From: Thermoleophilia bacterium
GTDB lineage: Bacteria; Actinomycetota; Thermoleophilia; Gaiellales; Gaiellaceae
Assembly: GCA_009694305.1 (NCBI GenBank)
Contig: SHVL01000007.1
Location: 1 to 60,563 of the forward strand
Length of the DNA: 60,563 bases
Reading direction: 5' to 3'
The position numbers and the translations under genes are program-made. Positions 26,692 through 35,202 of the stretch are shown piece by piece; the stretch's first letter is position 1, and every line of letters begins with the position of its first letter. The notes beneath the pieces were generated by a model. The model did no database searches, was not told where the DNA came from, and saw nothing but the letters and a program-made list of their open reading frames with translations.

Positions 26692-28125
26692 GTGATCCTC
26701 TCGATAGACCAGGGCACAACGGGTACGACCTGCATCGTCTTCGACGAGGAACTCCGGTCGGCCGGGCGCGGCTATCGCGAGATCGCCCAGCACTTCCCCG
26801 AGCCCGGGTGGGTCGAGCACGATCCGGAGGAGATCTGGTCGAGCGTTCTCACCACTGCCCAGGCGGCTCTTGCCGACGCAGGGATCACGGCGGCAGACCT
26901 CACGGCCATCGGGATCACGAACCAGCGGGAGACGACAGTCGTGTGGGAACGGCGCACCGGACGGCCCGTGCACAACGCGATCGTCTGGCAGGACAGACGT
27001 ACCGCGGCCCGCTGCGCGGAGCTTCCCGCCGCCCTCGTGCGTGAGCGGACGGGGCTCGTGTGCGATCCCACCTTCTCGGCCACCAAGCTCGAGTGGATCC
27101 TTGCGCGCAGCGCAGAGCCGCAGAGCGCGCTCGCCTTCGGGACGATCGACGCGTGGCTGATCTGGAAGCTGACCGGCGGCGGAGCGCACGTCACGGACGT
27201 GACGAATGCCTCGCGGACCATGCTCCTCGACCTTGCTACGGGAGACTGGGACGGCGAACTGCTCGAGCTGTTCTCCGTCGATCGCACCCTGCTCCCGACG
27301 GTCGTCCCCTCGGCCGGTGTGTCCGCCGAGGTGTCGTTCCTCGGCGCAACGCTACCGGTGGCGGGCATTGCAGGCGACCAGCAGGCTGCGCTCTTTGGCC
27401 AGGGCTGTTTCGCACCCGGCCAGGCAAAAGCGACCTATGGCACGGGGGCGTTCGTGCTGGAGCACGCCGGGGAGCTGCCCGGACAGGTGGCGGAAGGACT
27501 GCTGAAGACGGCCGCCGCCACCGCACCGGGGACGTCGGCGCAGTTCGCTGCCGAGGGTTCCGTGCTCGTCGCTGGTGCTGCCCTGCAATGGCTGCGCGAC
27601 GGCCTCGGGCTGCTCGCGTCGGCGGCCGAGAGCGAACGGCTCGCAACGGAGGTCGGCTCCACGGAAGGCGTCTTCTTCGTCCCTGCGCTGAGCGGGCTCG
27701 GCTCCCCGCACTGGGATCCCGAGGCGCGCGGACTGATCAGTGGCCTGACCCGTGGAACGACCCGCGCCCACCTCGTGCGCGCGGCCCTCGAGGGGATCGC
27801 TCACCAGGTCGCAGACATCACCGACGTCCTGCCGGTGAAGGCCGACGTCCTGCGGGCCGACGGTGGCGCAAGCGCGAATCGCTTCCTCATGCAGTTCCAG
27901 GCGGACCTGATCGGGAGCCCCGTCGAGGTGGCGGCAGACGCAGATGTGACGGCACTCGGTGCGGCTGCGCTCGCCGGCCTCGGGGTCGGCTTCTGGCCCG
28001 ATGTCGAGGCGGTCGGTGCACTACTGCACCGCGGGGTGCGGTACGAGCCGACCATGAGTTCCTCCGAGCGGAGGCAGAGGCGCGAGGGCTGGCGGGATGC
28101 GCTTGGCCGCGCCACGCCCTTGTGA
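26692..28125 (+). CDS. glpK: Glycerol kinase
   Basis: A 477-residue FGGY-family kinase started at GTG 26692. It has the phosphate-1 loop SIDQGTTGTTCIVFD at the N-terminus, TNQRETTVVWERRTGRPVHN with the glycerol-binding Arg-Glu, WQDRRT, and GIAGDQQAALFGQGC plus a late DGGASANRFLMQFQADL. It makes sn-glycerol 3-phosphate. It is slightly shorter than E. coli GlpK (about 500). Neither glpF nor glpD is next to it; a HAD phosphatase is 9 nt upstream. It is convergent with the acyl-CoA synthetase, 4 nt apart. Confidence 0.92.
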   Translation: MILSIDQGTTGTTCIVFDEELRSAGRGYREIAQHFPEPGWVEHDPEEIWSSVLTTAQAALADAGITAADLTAIGITNQRETTVVWERRTGRPVHNAIVWQDRRTAARCAELPAALVRERTGLVCDPTFSATKLEWILARSAEPQSALAFGTIDAWLIWKLTGGGAHVTDVTNASRTMLLDLATGDWDGELLELFSVDRTLLPTVVPSAGVSAEVSFLGATLPVAGIAGDQQAALFGQGCFAPGQAKATYGTGAFVLEHAGELPGQVAEGLLKTAAATAPGTSAQFAAEGSVLVAGAALQWLRDGLGLLASAAESERLATEVGSTEGVFFVPALSGLGSPHWDPEARGLISGLTRGTTRAHLVRAALEGIAHQVADITDVLPVKADVLRADGGASANRFLMQFQADLIGSPVEVAADADVTALGAAALAGLGVGFWPDVEAVGALLHRGVRYEPTMSSSERRQRREGWRDALGRATPL

Positions 28126-28129
28126 TCGG

Positions 28130-30226
28130 TCAGGAGGCCGCGGTGCCGGGCGAGGGCGGCCTCGCCGGTAACTCTTCTTCGAGCAGAACGATGCGTGCGT
28201 CGAGGGCAAAAGCCCCTGCAGACGTGACGAGGAGCGGGTTCACCTCGATCTCTTCGACCTCCTCGCAGGCGGCTGCAACCCCCGAGATCGCGGCCACCAC
28301 CCGCGCAGCCGCGGCAAGGTCGAGCTGCGCCCTCCCGCGTGCGCCCGTCAGGAGTGGCGCACCACGCAGCGACCGGATGAGTGCTTCGGCCTCGTCCTCG
28401 CCGACGGGCGCGAGCGCCACGGCGGTGTCGCGCAGGATCTCCGCGTAGATGCCGCCCAGGCCGACGAGCACGACCGGCCCGAACCGCGGGTCGCGGATCG
28501 CCCCGGCGATCAGCTCGACACCGTCGGCGAGCGGTGCGAGCCGTTCGACCGACAGCGCGGAGTCGGGGTGCCTGCCACGGATTGCGGCGAACGCGCGGGT
28601 GAGGCTCTCGGGCCCGGTGAGGTCGAGCGCCACGCCACCGCTGTCGGACTTGTGCAGCAGGTCTACGGCCTTGAGCACGACCGGATACCCGAGTGCCTCC
28701 GCTGCGGCGAGCACGTCGTCGAGGGTGCGGGCCTCTCGTGCCTCGACGAGCTCGACGCCCGCCGCCCGGAGGAGGGCGCGCGCTCCGCTGTACCCGGCCA
28801 CCGGTGTCGGCAGATTCGAGGGGACGCGCCCCTGCGCCGGGCGTGCGGCGAGGCCCGCGTGAGAGTGAAGGAGCGCGAGCGCGTCGGCGGCACGCTCGAT
28901 GTCCCCGTAGGTCGGCACGGCCGATGACCGCAGCACCGCAGCAACAGGCGCACCGGGGTACATGGTGTGGACGACGAGCGCCTTGCCGGCTCGGGCAGCC
29001 GCATCGGCGAGCAGGCCGGCAGCACGGGCCTCGTCGTCTGCGAGCGCCGGGGTATCGATGCCGTAGCCTCCGAAGTAGCCGGTCAGCAGCACGGCATCGA
29101 CCTCGTCGGCGCCGAGCAGTACGTCGCCGACGCAGGCGTATTTTGCGAGGTCGCGTTCGCCACCGCCCACGAGATCGACCGGGTTGGTGAGGATGGCGGC
29201 CGGAGGGAGCAGTTCCGCGAGGCGCTTGCGCACATGCTCGGAGAGCGGCGCCACCTCGAGGCCTCGCGCAGCGAGAACATCGACGGCGACGACGCCGTGC
29301 CCGCCGCCGTCGCCGAAGACGGCCACACGGGGTCCTGTGACGGAGCGTGCGGGCAGCAGCGCGAGTGCCGCGTCGATCAGGCGGCCGGGAGTCGTGACCG
29401 CGACGATGCCGGCAGCGCGACACGCCGCCTCGACCGCGCGGGCATCGCTGACGAGCGCACCGGTGTGCGAGAGCGCGGCGCGAGCACTCGCACCGGTGGC
29501 GCCCCCCGTGAGCAGCACCACCGGCTTGCCGGCCGCGCGAGCCCGAACCGCGGCGGCGACGAAGGCCCGGCCATCACGGAAATCCTCGAGATAGAGCGCG
29601 ATGACCCGCGTCTCCTCGTGCGCGACGAACGCGTCAACGAGATCGGCGGCGACGAGATCGGCCTGGTTGCCGATCGACGCAAACCGGGAGAAGCCGAGGC
29701 CGGCATCCCCAGCAAGCCGCCCGAGCTCGAGCGCGAGATTGCCGCTCTGTGAGATGAGACCGATCGATCCGGACGGCAGCTCGCTCCAGCCGAGGTCGAG
29801 CTCCGCAGCGGCGTCGAACACGCCGAGACAGTTCGGGCCGAGCATGACGGCCCCCGCCGCACGCACTCGCCGGACCACGGCGCTCTCGCGGGCTCGCCCC
29901 TCGGCTCCCATCTCTCCGAGCCCCGCAGTGACCACCACGATCGCTCTCGCACCCGCCGCAAGCGCATCGTCCACGGCCGACTCGAACCCCGCAGCGGGGA
30001 CGCTGACGACGACGAGGTCCGGTGATCCGGGGAGATCCTCGAACGACCGGAACGTCTGCTGCCCGAGAACGTCGCCACCCGACCGGTTGACCAGGTAGAC
30101 CGGACGCCGATGCGCCCCGGCGAGCGCGCCGCGTGCCAGCACGTTGCCCCACTTGGCCGGATCGGCCGACGCTCCCACGATCGCAACGCTGCTCGGCGCA
30201 AAGAGCGCCTGCACGTCACGGCTCAT
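28130..30226 (-). CDS. Acyl-CoA synthetase, ADP-forming (fused alpha-beta)
   Basis: 698 residues from ATG 30226 (MSRDVQALFAPSSVAIVGAS), chosen because it makes an ATGA overlap with the upstream acyl-CoA dehydrogenase stop; the longer frame is unrelated. The alpha part has a CoA-binding Rossmann fold (VAIVGASADPAKWGN), LGPNCLGVFD and SQSGNLA, and the phosphohistidine region near ALSHTGALVS. From about residue 480 it is an ATP-grasp beta part (GYPVVLKAVDLLHKSDSGGV, IEVNPLLV). It interconverts acyl-CoA + ADP + Pi and acid + CoA + ATP. Linkage to an acyl-CoA dehydrogenase suggests a small organic acid entering CoA metabolism. Confidence 0.88.
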   Translation of the reverse strand: MSRDVQALFAPSSVAIVGASADPAKWGNVLARGALAGAHRRPVYLVNRSGGDVLGQQTFRSFEDLPGSPDLVVVSVPAAGFESAVDDALAAGARAIVVVTAGLGEMGAEGRARESAVVRRVRAAGAVMLGPNCLGVFDAAAELDLGWSELPSGSIGLISQSGNLALELGRLAGDAGLGFSRFASIGNQADLVAADLVDAFVAHEETRVIALYLEDFRDGRAFVAAAVRARAAGKPVVLLTGGATGASARAALSHTGALVSDARAVEAACRAAGIVAVTTPGRLIDAALALLPARSVTGPRVAVFGDGGGHGVVAVDVLAARGLEVAPLSEHVRKRLAELLPPAAILTNPVDLVGGGERDLAKYACVGDVLLGADEVDAVLLTGYFGGYGIDTPALADDEARAAGLLADAAARAGKALVVHTMYPGAPVAAVLRSSAVPTYGDIERAADALALLHSHAGLAARPAQGRVPSNLPTPVAGYSGARALLRAAGVELVEAREARTLDDVLAAAEALGYPVVLKAVDLLHKSDSGGVALDLTGPESLTRAFAAIRGRHPDSALSVERLAPLADGVELIAGAIRDPRFGPVVLVGLGGIYAEILRDTAVALAPVGEDEAEALIRSLRGAPLLTGARGRAQLDLAAAARVVAAISGVAAACEEVEEIEVNPLLVTSAGAFALDARIVLLEEELPARPPSPGTAAS

Positions 30227-31380
30227 CCGCGCAGGAGACTGCGCGAGATGATCAGGCGCTGGATGTCGGAGGTGCCCTCCTCGATCTCCTCGAGCTTCGC
30301 ATCTCGCATCCACTTCTCGACGGGCATCTCGCGGGAGTAGCCCCAGCCACCAAGCGTCTGCACCGCAGCCCATGTGCACCACATCGCCGTCTCGGACGCG
30401 TGGAGCTTCGCCATGGCGGCCTCGCGCGAGACGTCCGCACCCGTGTCGGCGAGCCTCGCCGCACGCCAGGTGAGGAGCCGCGAGGCATCGACCCGCACCG
30501 CCATGTCCGCGAGGCGGAAGGACACCGCCTGATGCTGGCCGATCGGCTTCCCGAACTGCTCCCGCGTCTTCGCATACTCGACGGCATACTCGAGCGCGGC
30601 CCGGGCGAGCCCTGTGGCAGCGGCGGCGAGCGTGATACGCGAGAGGTCGAACGTGCGCATCAACCCGCGGAAGCCCTCGCCTTCCTCACCGAGTCGCCGA
30701 TCGAGTGGAATCTCGAGGTCGTCGAGGAACAGCTCGGCGTTGATGATCGCGCGCTGGCCCATCTTGCGCACCGGCGGGCCGATCGTCAGGCCCGCGTCAT
30801 CCTTCTCGACGAGGAACGCCGTGATCCCCTTCGCACGCGATCCCGGGTCTACCGTCGCGAAGACGACGTAGGAGGAGGCGGGCCCGGCGCTCGAGATCCA
30901 GCTCTTTTGCCCACGCAACACGTACCCGCTGTCGGTGCGGGTCGCGGTCGTCTGGATTGCTGCGGCATCGGAGCCGACGCCCGGCTCGGTGATCGCAAGC
31001 GCTCCGAGCGTGGGCCGGTCGCCGGTCATCGGCCCGACCCAGCGGCGCTGCTGCTCCGCGGTACCGAGCACGATGATGGGCTTCGCCGCGAAGCCGTTCG
31101 ACGTGATCAGGTTGCCGATGCCCGAGCAGCCGAAACACAGCTCCTCCTGCACAAGCGCCTGGGTGAAGAGATCGGTGAGACCTCCGCCGCCGAGCTCCTC
31201 GGGGAGCATGTACGACGTCAGTCCGAGTGCCGCCGCCTCGTACCAGATCTCCCAGGGCATCTCGATGTCGGCCTCGTCCACGGCCGCGGAGATCGGCCGG
31301 ATCTGACGGGCCGCGAAGTCACGGCAGAGCGCCTGGATCTCGCGCTGCTCCGGTGTGAGATCGTCGAGACCGCCAGACAC
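30223..31380 (-). CDS. Acyl-CoA dehydrogenase (first)
   Basis: The start is set at GTG 31380 (VSGGLDDLTPEQREIQ), giving 385 residues, the normal length; the open frame upstream is Arg/Cys-rich noise overlapping ccr. FAD/substrate motifs are LGALAITEPGVGSDAAAIQT and KSWISSAGPASSYV. The closing segment GGWGYSREMPVEKWMRDAKL is followed by IEEGTSDIQR with the catalytic Glu at about 368. It introduces an alpha,beta double bond in an acyl-CoA. It is coupled by ATGA to the ADP-forming synthetase and divergent from ccr across a 148-nt region. The gene order suggests acid activation followed by oxidation. Confidence 0.88.
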   Translation of the reverse strand: MSGGLDDLTPEQREIQALCRDFAARQIRPISAAVDEADIEMPWEIWYEAAALGLTSYMLPEELGGGGLTDLFTQALVQEELCFGCSGIGNLITSNGFAAKPIIVLGTAEQQRRWVGPMTGDRPTLGALAITEPGVGSDAAAIQTTATRTDSGYVLRGQKSWISSAGPASSYVVFATVDPGSRAKGITAFLVEKDDAGLTIGPPVRKMGQRAIINAELFLDDLEIPLDRRLGEEGEGFRGLMRTFDLSRITLAAAATGLARAALEYAVEYAKTREQFGKPIGQHQAVSFRLADMAVRVDASRLLTWRAARLADTGADVSREAAMAKLHASETAMWCTWAAVQTLGGWGYSREMPVEKWMRDAKLEEIEEGTSDIQRLIISRSLLRG

Positions 31381-31432
31381 GAGATGATTCTCGCACACGC
31401 ACCCCGGGCTGCGCACCGGTTCTCGCTCGCAT

Positions 31433-31459
31433 CGACACCGCCGACACCGCCGACACCGC
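31433..31459. repeat. Three tandem 9-bp repeats in the divergent ACAD/ccr promoter region
   Basis: CGACACCGC occurs three times head to tail without mismatch at 31433-31441, 31442-31450 and 31451-31459, between the divergent acyl-CoA dehydrogenase (start 31380) and ccr (start 31529). Such iterons in a divergent promoter may be regulator sites or spacing elements prone to slippage. Function is inferred only from position. Confidence 0.5.
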
Positions 31460-31528
31460 CGAGGGTACGCTCGCCTCCCCGGCGGCGTGACGGTGACGGC
31501 CGCAACCCGAGCACAAGGAGCACGTTTG

Positions 31529-32785
31529 ATGGCACCCGCGAATGATGCAGTCCCCGTAGGCACCCTTCCGCCGGTGAGTGAGATTCCGGCCCGGATGCAC
31601 GCCCAGGTGGTGCGGCAGGATCGCTTCGGTGAGCCGCGCGACGCATTCCGCGTGGAGGAGGTGGACACACCCACTCCCGCCGCGGGCGAGGTGCTCATCG
31701 CCGTGATGGCCTCCGGGATCAACTTCAACAACGTCTGGGCGGCCCGCGGGACTCCGGTGGACGTGATCGCGCAACGACAGCGCGGCGGCGACGCGAGCGA
31801 CTTTCATCTCGGCGGCAGTGACGCCTCGGGCATCGTCTACGCCGTCGGCGAGGGCGTCGAGCGCGTCGCGGTCGGCGACGAGGTGATCGTCCACCCGGGT
31901 TGGTGGAGGAACGACGACCCGTGGATCCTGGCCGGCAAGGACCCGATGATCGCCCCGTCCGCCCGCATCTGGGGCTACGACCACGATCGCAACTACGGTT
32001 CGTTCGCGCAGTTCGCGGTCGCCCAGGAGCATCAGGTTCTACCGAAGGCCGACCATCTGACGTGGGAGGCCGCTGCGGCATCCACGCTCGTCGGCACGAC
32101 CGCCTATCGGATGCTGTTCGGCTGGTCGGAGAACACCGTGCAGAAGGACGACGTCGTCCTCGTCTGGGGAGGCTCCGGCGGCCTTGGCAGCCAGGCGATC
32201 CAGCTCGCGAAGCACGCGGGCGGCATCCCGGTCGCCGTCGTCTCGAGCACGGAGAAGGGCGAATACTGCGTCGGGCTCGGCGCCGCCGGCTACATCGACC
32301 GCACCGAGTTCGACCACTGGGGGATTCCGCCGCACTGGACGGACGGGCCCGGCCAGAAGGAGTGGACCGGTGCCGCCCGCGCCTTCGGCGGCAAGCTCTG
32401 GGAGATCGTCGGGAAGGGCAAAAACCCTGCGATCGTCTTCGAGCATCCGGGTGAGGACACGATCCCGACCTCGATCTTCGTCTGCGACCCGGGCGGCATG
32501 GTCGTCGTCTGCGCCGGCACGACCGGGTACTCCGCGATGGTCGATCTGCGCTACCACTGGACGCGCCAGAAGCGACTGCAGGGATCGCACGGGACAAACG
32601 ACGAGCAGGCCATCGCCTACAACGATCTCGTGCGCGCCGGGGCGATCGACCCCTGCGTCGGCCAGGTGAGCGGCTTCGACGAGACCGGAGAGGTGCACCA
32701 GCAGATGGCCGACAGCCGGCTCTCGTTCGGAAACGCCGTCGTCCTCGTCGGAGCACCCACTACGGGACTCGGCGCCAGGGGCTAG
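31529..32785 (+). CDS. ccr: Crotonyl-CoA carboxylase/reductase
   Basis: 418 residues from ATG 31529, preceded by AAGGAG at 31515-31520 (8-nt spacing). It is a zinc-independent MDR/enoyl-thioester reductase: VMASGINFNNVW, the NADPH loop VWGGSGGLGSQAIQL, FEHPGEDTIPTS and RQKRLQGSHG. It reductively carboxylates crotonyl-CoA to ethylmalonyl-CoA, or reduces related enoyl-CoAs. Against the CO2 pocket of the Kitasatospora setae enzyme (Asn81, Phe170, Glu171, His365), I align N67, Y150, D151 and H354, so Glu is replaced by Asp. A short, different segment (PGWWRNDDPWILAGKD) precedes it. The next gene is an acyl-CoA dehydrogenase, but other ethylmalonyl-CoA pathway genes are not in the window. Confidence 0.9.
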   Translation: MAPANDAVPVGTLPPVSEIPARMHAQVVRQDRFGEPRDAFRVEEVDTPTPAAGEVLIAVMASGINFNNVWAARGTPVDVIAQRQRGGDASDFHLGGSDASGIVYAVGEGVERVAVGDEVIVHPGWWRNDDPWILAGKDPMIAPSARIWGYDHDRNYGSFAQFAVAQEHQVLPKADHLTWEAAAASTLVGTTAYRMLFGWSENTVQKDDVVLVWGGSGGLGSQAIQLAKHAGGIPVAVVSSTEKGEYCVGLGAAGYIDRTEFDHWGIPPHWTDGPGQKEWTGAARAFGGKLWEIVGKGKNPAIVFEHPGEDTIPTSIFVCDPGGMVVVCAGTTGYSAMVDLRYHWTRQKRLQGSHGTNDEQAIAYNDLVRAGAIDPCVGQVSGFDETGEVHQQMADSRLSFGNAVVLVGAPTTGLGARG

Positions 32786-32789
32786 CCCT

Positions 32790-33908
32790 ATGATGCAACC
32801 CATGTCCGGATCGGCCGTCGAGCGTGCGCGCACATTCACACGCGAGATCGTGCAGCCGTCCATCGATGCATGGGAGGCGAGCGCGACCTATCCGCGCGAC
32901 GCCGTCCGGGACTCCGGCCTCACGGGCCTCTTCGTCGCACCGGCTGACGGCGGCCTCGGCCTCTCCTTCCCCCAGGCAGTTGACGTCTTCGAGGAGCTCG
33001 GCCGAGGCGATGCGGCGCTCGCATTCTCGATCTCGATGCACAACGCCGTCACCACCGCCATCGCAGGCGTCGGCGGCGACGCGCTGCGCGAGCGCTGGGT
33101 GGAGCCGCTCGTCTCGGGCAAGGAGCTCGGCGGCTTCTACCTGACGGAGCCGCACGCCGGCTCCGATGCGACCGCGATCACGACGAGAGGGACACGGAGC
33201 GGGGACGCCTGGACCGTCAGCGGCACGAAGGCCTGGGTGACCCTCGGCGGCGTGGCGAGCGCGCTGCTCGTCGTCGCGAAGACCGAGGAGGAGCCCGGCC
33301 ACCGCGACGTCGCCCTGTTTGTGATCGACGCCGATCAGCCGGGGGTGCGCTTCGGCGAGCCGTATCGCAAGGCGGCAGCCGACTTCCTCCCCATCACGAA
33401 CCTCGAACTCGAGAACGCCACAGCCCACCTGCTCGTGCCGCCGGGCCAGGGCATGGGCGCTGCTCTCGGCGCGATCGACGTGGCCCGCTTCGACATAGCC
33501 GCGATCTCGAACGGCCTGCACGCCGAGGCACTCGACGTTGCCGTTCGCTACACGAGCGAACGCACGGTGTTCGGGAAACCGGTGATCGCCCACCAGGGGA
33601 TCGCGTGGGCGCTCGCCGACGTGGCAACCGACCTCGAGGCGGCCCGGGGACTGACGCGGAAAGCAGCGGAGTTGCTCGGCAAGGACGGCGGGCCGGTCGC
33701 GGTCGCGCATGCAAAGCGATTCGGGCCCGACGCGGCCCTGCGCGCCACAATCCAGTGCAGCGAGACGCTTGGCGCCTACGGCTGGCTCCACGACTACCCG
33801 CTCGCGCGGTTCATGGCACTCGCGAAGATGCTCCAGGTCGTGGACGGCTCGGCCGAGATCCAGCGCATCGTGATCGCGCGTGACCTGATGCGTCCTCCAT
33901 CCGCCTGA
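32790..33908 (+). CDS. Acyl-CoA dehydrogenase (second)
   Basis: A 372-residue FAD enzyme 4 nt after ccr. It shows GFYLTEPHAGSDATAI, GTKAWVTLGGVASALLV and, at the C-terminus, the segment ending MLQVVDGSAEIQRIVIARDL. In this last motif the usual catalytic Glu position (Y-E-G-T) is Asp 352 (V-D-G-S), and the base may be elsewhere, as in isovaleryl-CoA-type enzymes. ATG 32790 is used; 32802 (MSGS) is possible. Tight coupling to ccr suggests the two act on the same C4-C5 acyl-CoAs, for example butyryl- or methylsuccinyl-like compounds, but it is much shorter than the known methylsuccinyl-CoA dehydrogenase. Confidence 0.87.
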   Translation: MMQPMSGSAVERARTFTREIVQPSIDAWEASATYPRDAVRDSGLTGLFVAPADGGLGLSFPQAVDVFEELGRGDAALAFSISMHNAVTTAIAGVGGDALRERWVEPLVSGKELGGFYLTEPHAGSDATAITTRGTRSGDAWTVSGTKAWVTLGGVASALLVVAKTEEEPGHRDVALFVIDADQPGVRFGEPYRKAAADFLPITNLELENATAHLLVPPGQGMGAALGAIDVARFDIAAISNGLHAEALDVAVRYTSERTVFGKPVIAHQGIAWALADVATDLEAARGLTRKAAELLGKDGGPVAVAHAKRFGPDAALRATIQCSETLGAYGWLHDYPLARFMALAKMLQVVDGSAEIQRIVIARDLMRPPSA

Positions 33909-33936
33909 CGCTTCGCGCGTCCTCGCAGGAGCACCG

Positions 33937-35073
33937 GTGACGCAGGCACGGAACTACGCCGACTCCCATCGGGTCGTGAAGATCAGCGCGAAGCGGTTTC
34001 ATCCGTCGCCGTACGTTGACCGCTACGCGACCCCGGAGACCGTCTTCGGCGTCTACTCGGGCCGCCTCTATCCGCTATCGCTCGGGCAGGATCCGGTGGC
34101 GGACTACTGGCATCTACGCCGGCAGGCGGTGCTCTACGACGTGCCCGAGCACCCGATCCAGATCGAGGGGCCGGACGCGGAGCGGCTTCTCGACCTCGTG
34201 CTCACGCGCGACGTGACGACACTCGCGCCCGGCAAGGCCCGCTACGCCCTCGCCTGCGACGACCGCGGCGGAATCCTGATGGACGGCGTGCTCATTCGCT
34301 GGACGACCGAGCGTTTCTGGTTCGTCCTCGCCGACGGCGAGTTCGTCGGCTGGCTCGAGGTGCATGCCCGGGGCCTCGATGTCGTCATCTCGGATCCGCA
34401 GTCCTGGGTGATGCAGATCCAGGGGCCGACGTCGCTCGACGTCCTCGCCGTCGCGTGCGAGGAGCCACCATCGCCGTTTCCGTACTTCGGCGTCGCAGAG
34501 GTACGAATGGGCGGGCAGGACGTGCTCGTCTCGCGGACGGGCTGGTCGGGCGAGCTGGGCTTCGAGATCTACACGCTCCCGGGCACGGACGGGGCGGCGC
34601 TCTGGGATCACGTGCTCGCTGTGGGTGGGGCCCACGGCCTGGCCGTCCAGGGCCTCGAGTCGCTCGGGATCAGGAGGATCGAGGCGGGAATTCTCGACAA
34701 CGGCACGGATATGGACTCGACGATGACTCCGTTTGCAGCGGGCCTCGGCGCGTTCGTCGATCTCGAGAAGGCCGCCTTCGTGGGTCGGGAGGCGCTCGTT
34801 GCAGCCGACCGGAGACCGCTTCTCTTCGGGATCAGCGGCGCCTCGATCCCGTCAACCGGGGCAACGCTGTGTCGCGACGGCTTCGCGGCAGGACGCGTGA
34901 CGACGGGCGCGTGGTCGCCTTTCCTCGGGTACGGGATCGGATACGTCCGGATGCACGAACCGGGCGCCGTCGTCGGAACCGAGCTTCGCGCAGACGACGG
35001 CACGGCGTTCGAGGTCGTCGAACTCCCGTTCCACGACCGCGAGAAGGCGATTCCGCGCGGTCTCGCGACGTGA
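33937..35073 (+). CDS. GcvT-family folate-dependent aminomethyl/demethylase-like protein
   Basis: 378 residues from GTG 33937 with AGGAG just upstream. The GcvT/YgfZ fold shows HLRRQAVLYDVPEHPIQIEG at the N-terminal third, VMQIQGPTSLDVLA in the middle, and TGWSGELGFEIYTLPG, the equivalent of the folate-side G-Y-T-G-E block. Relatives include glycine cleavage T protein, dimethylglycine/sarcosine demethylating modules and DMSP or vanillate O/S-demethylases, so a methyl or methylene group is probably passed to H4folate. No other glycine cleavage gene is present, so a stand-alone demethylase is more likely than GcvT. It lies 28 nt after an acyl-CoA dehydrogenase. Confidence 0.8.
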   Translation: MTQARNYADSHRVVKISAKRFHPSPYVDRYATPETVFGVYSGRLYPLSLGQDPVADYWHLRRQAVLYDVPEHPIQIEGPDAERLLDLVLTRDVTTLAPGKARYALACDDRGGILMDGVLIRWTTERFWFVLADGEFVGWLEVHARGLDVVISDPQSWVMQIQGPTSLDVLAVACEEPPSPFPYFGVAEVRMGGQDVLVSRTGWSGELGFEIYTLPGTDGAALWDHVLAVGGAHGLAVQGLESLGIRRIEAGILDNGTDMDSTMTPFAAGLGAFVDLEKAAFVGREALVAADRRPLLFGISGASIPSTGATLCRDGFAAGRVTTGAWSPFLGYGIGYVRMHEPGAVVGTELRADDGTAFEVVELPFHDREKAIPRGLAT

Positions 35074-35202
35074 GCGGCCCTTCTTCCGTCAGGCCTCGTG
35101 GCGGGCCGGAGACCCTCACGTTGGCTACGAGCACCCCGATCCACTATTCTTGGTTCTCGCACGATGATCTGAGGCCCACAATCGTATGAAGGAGACCTGA
35201 CG

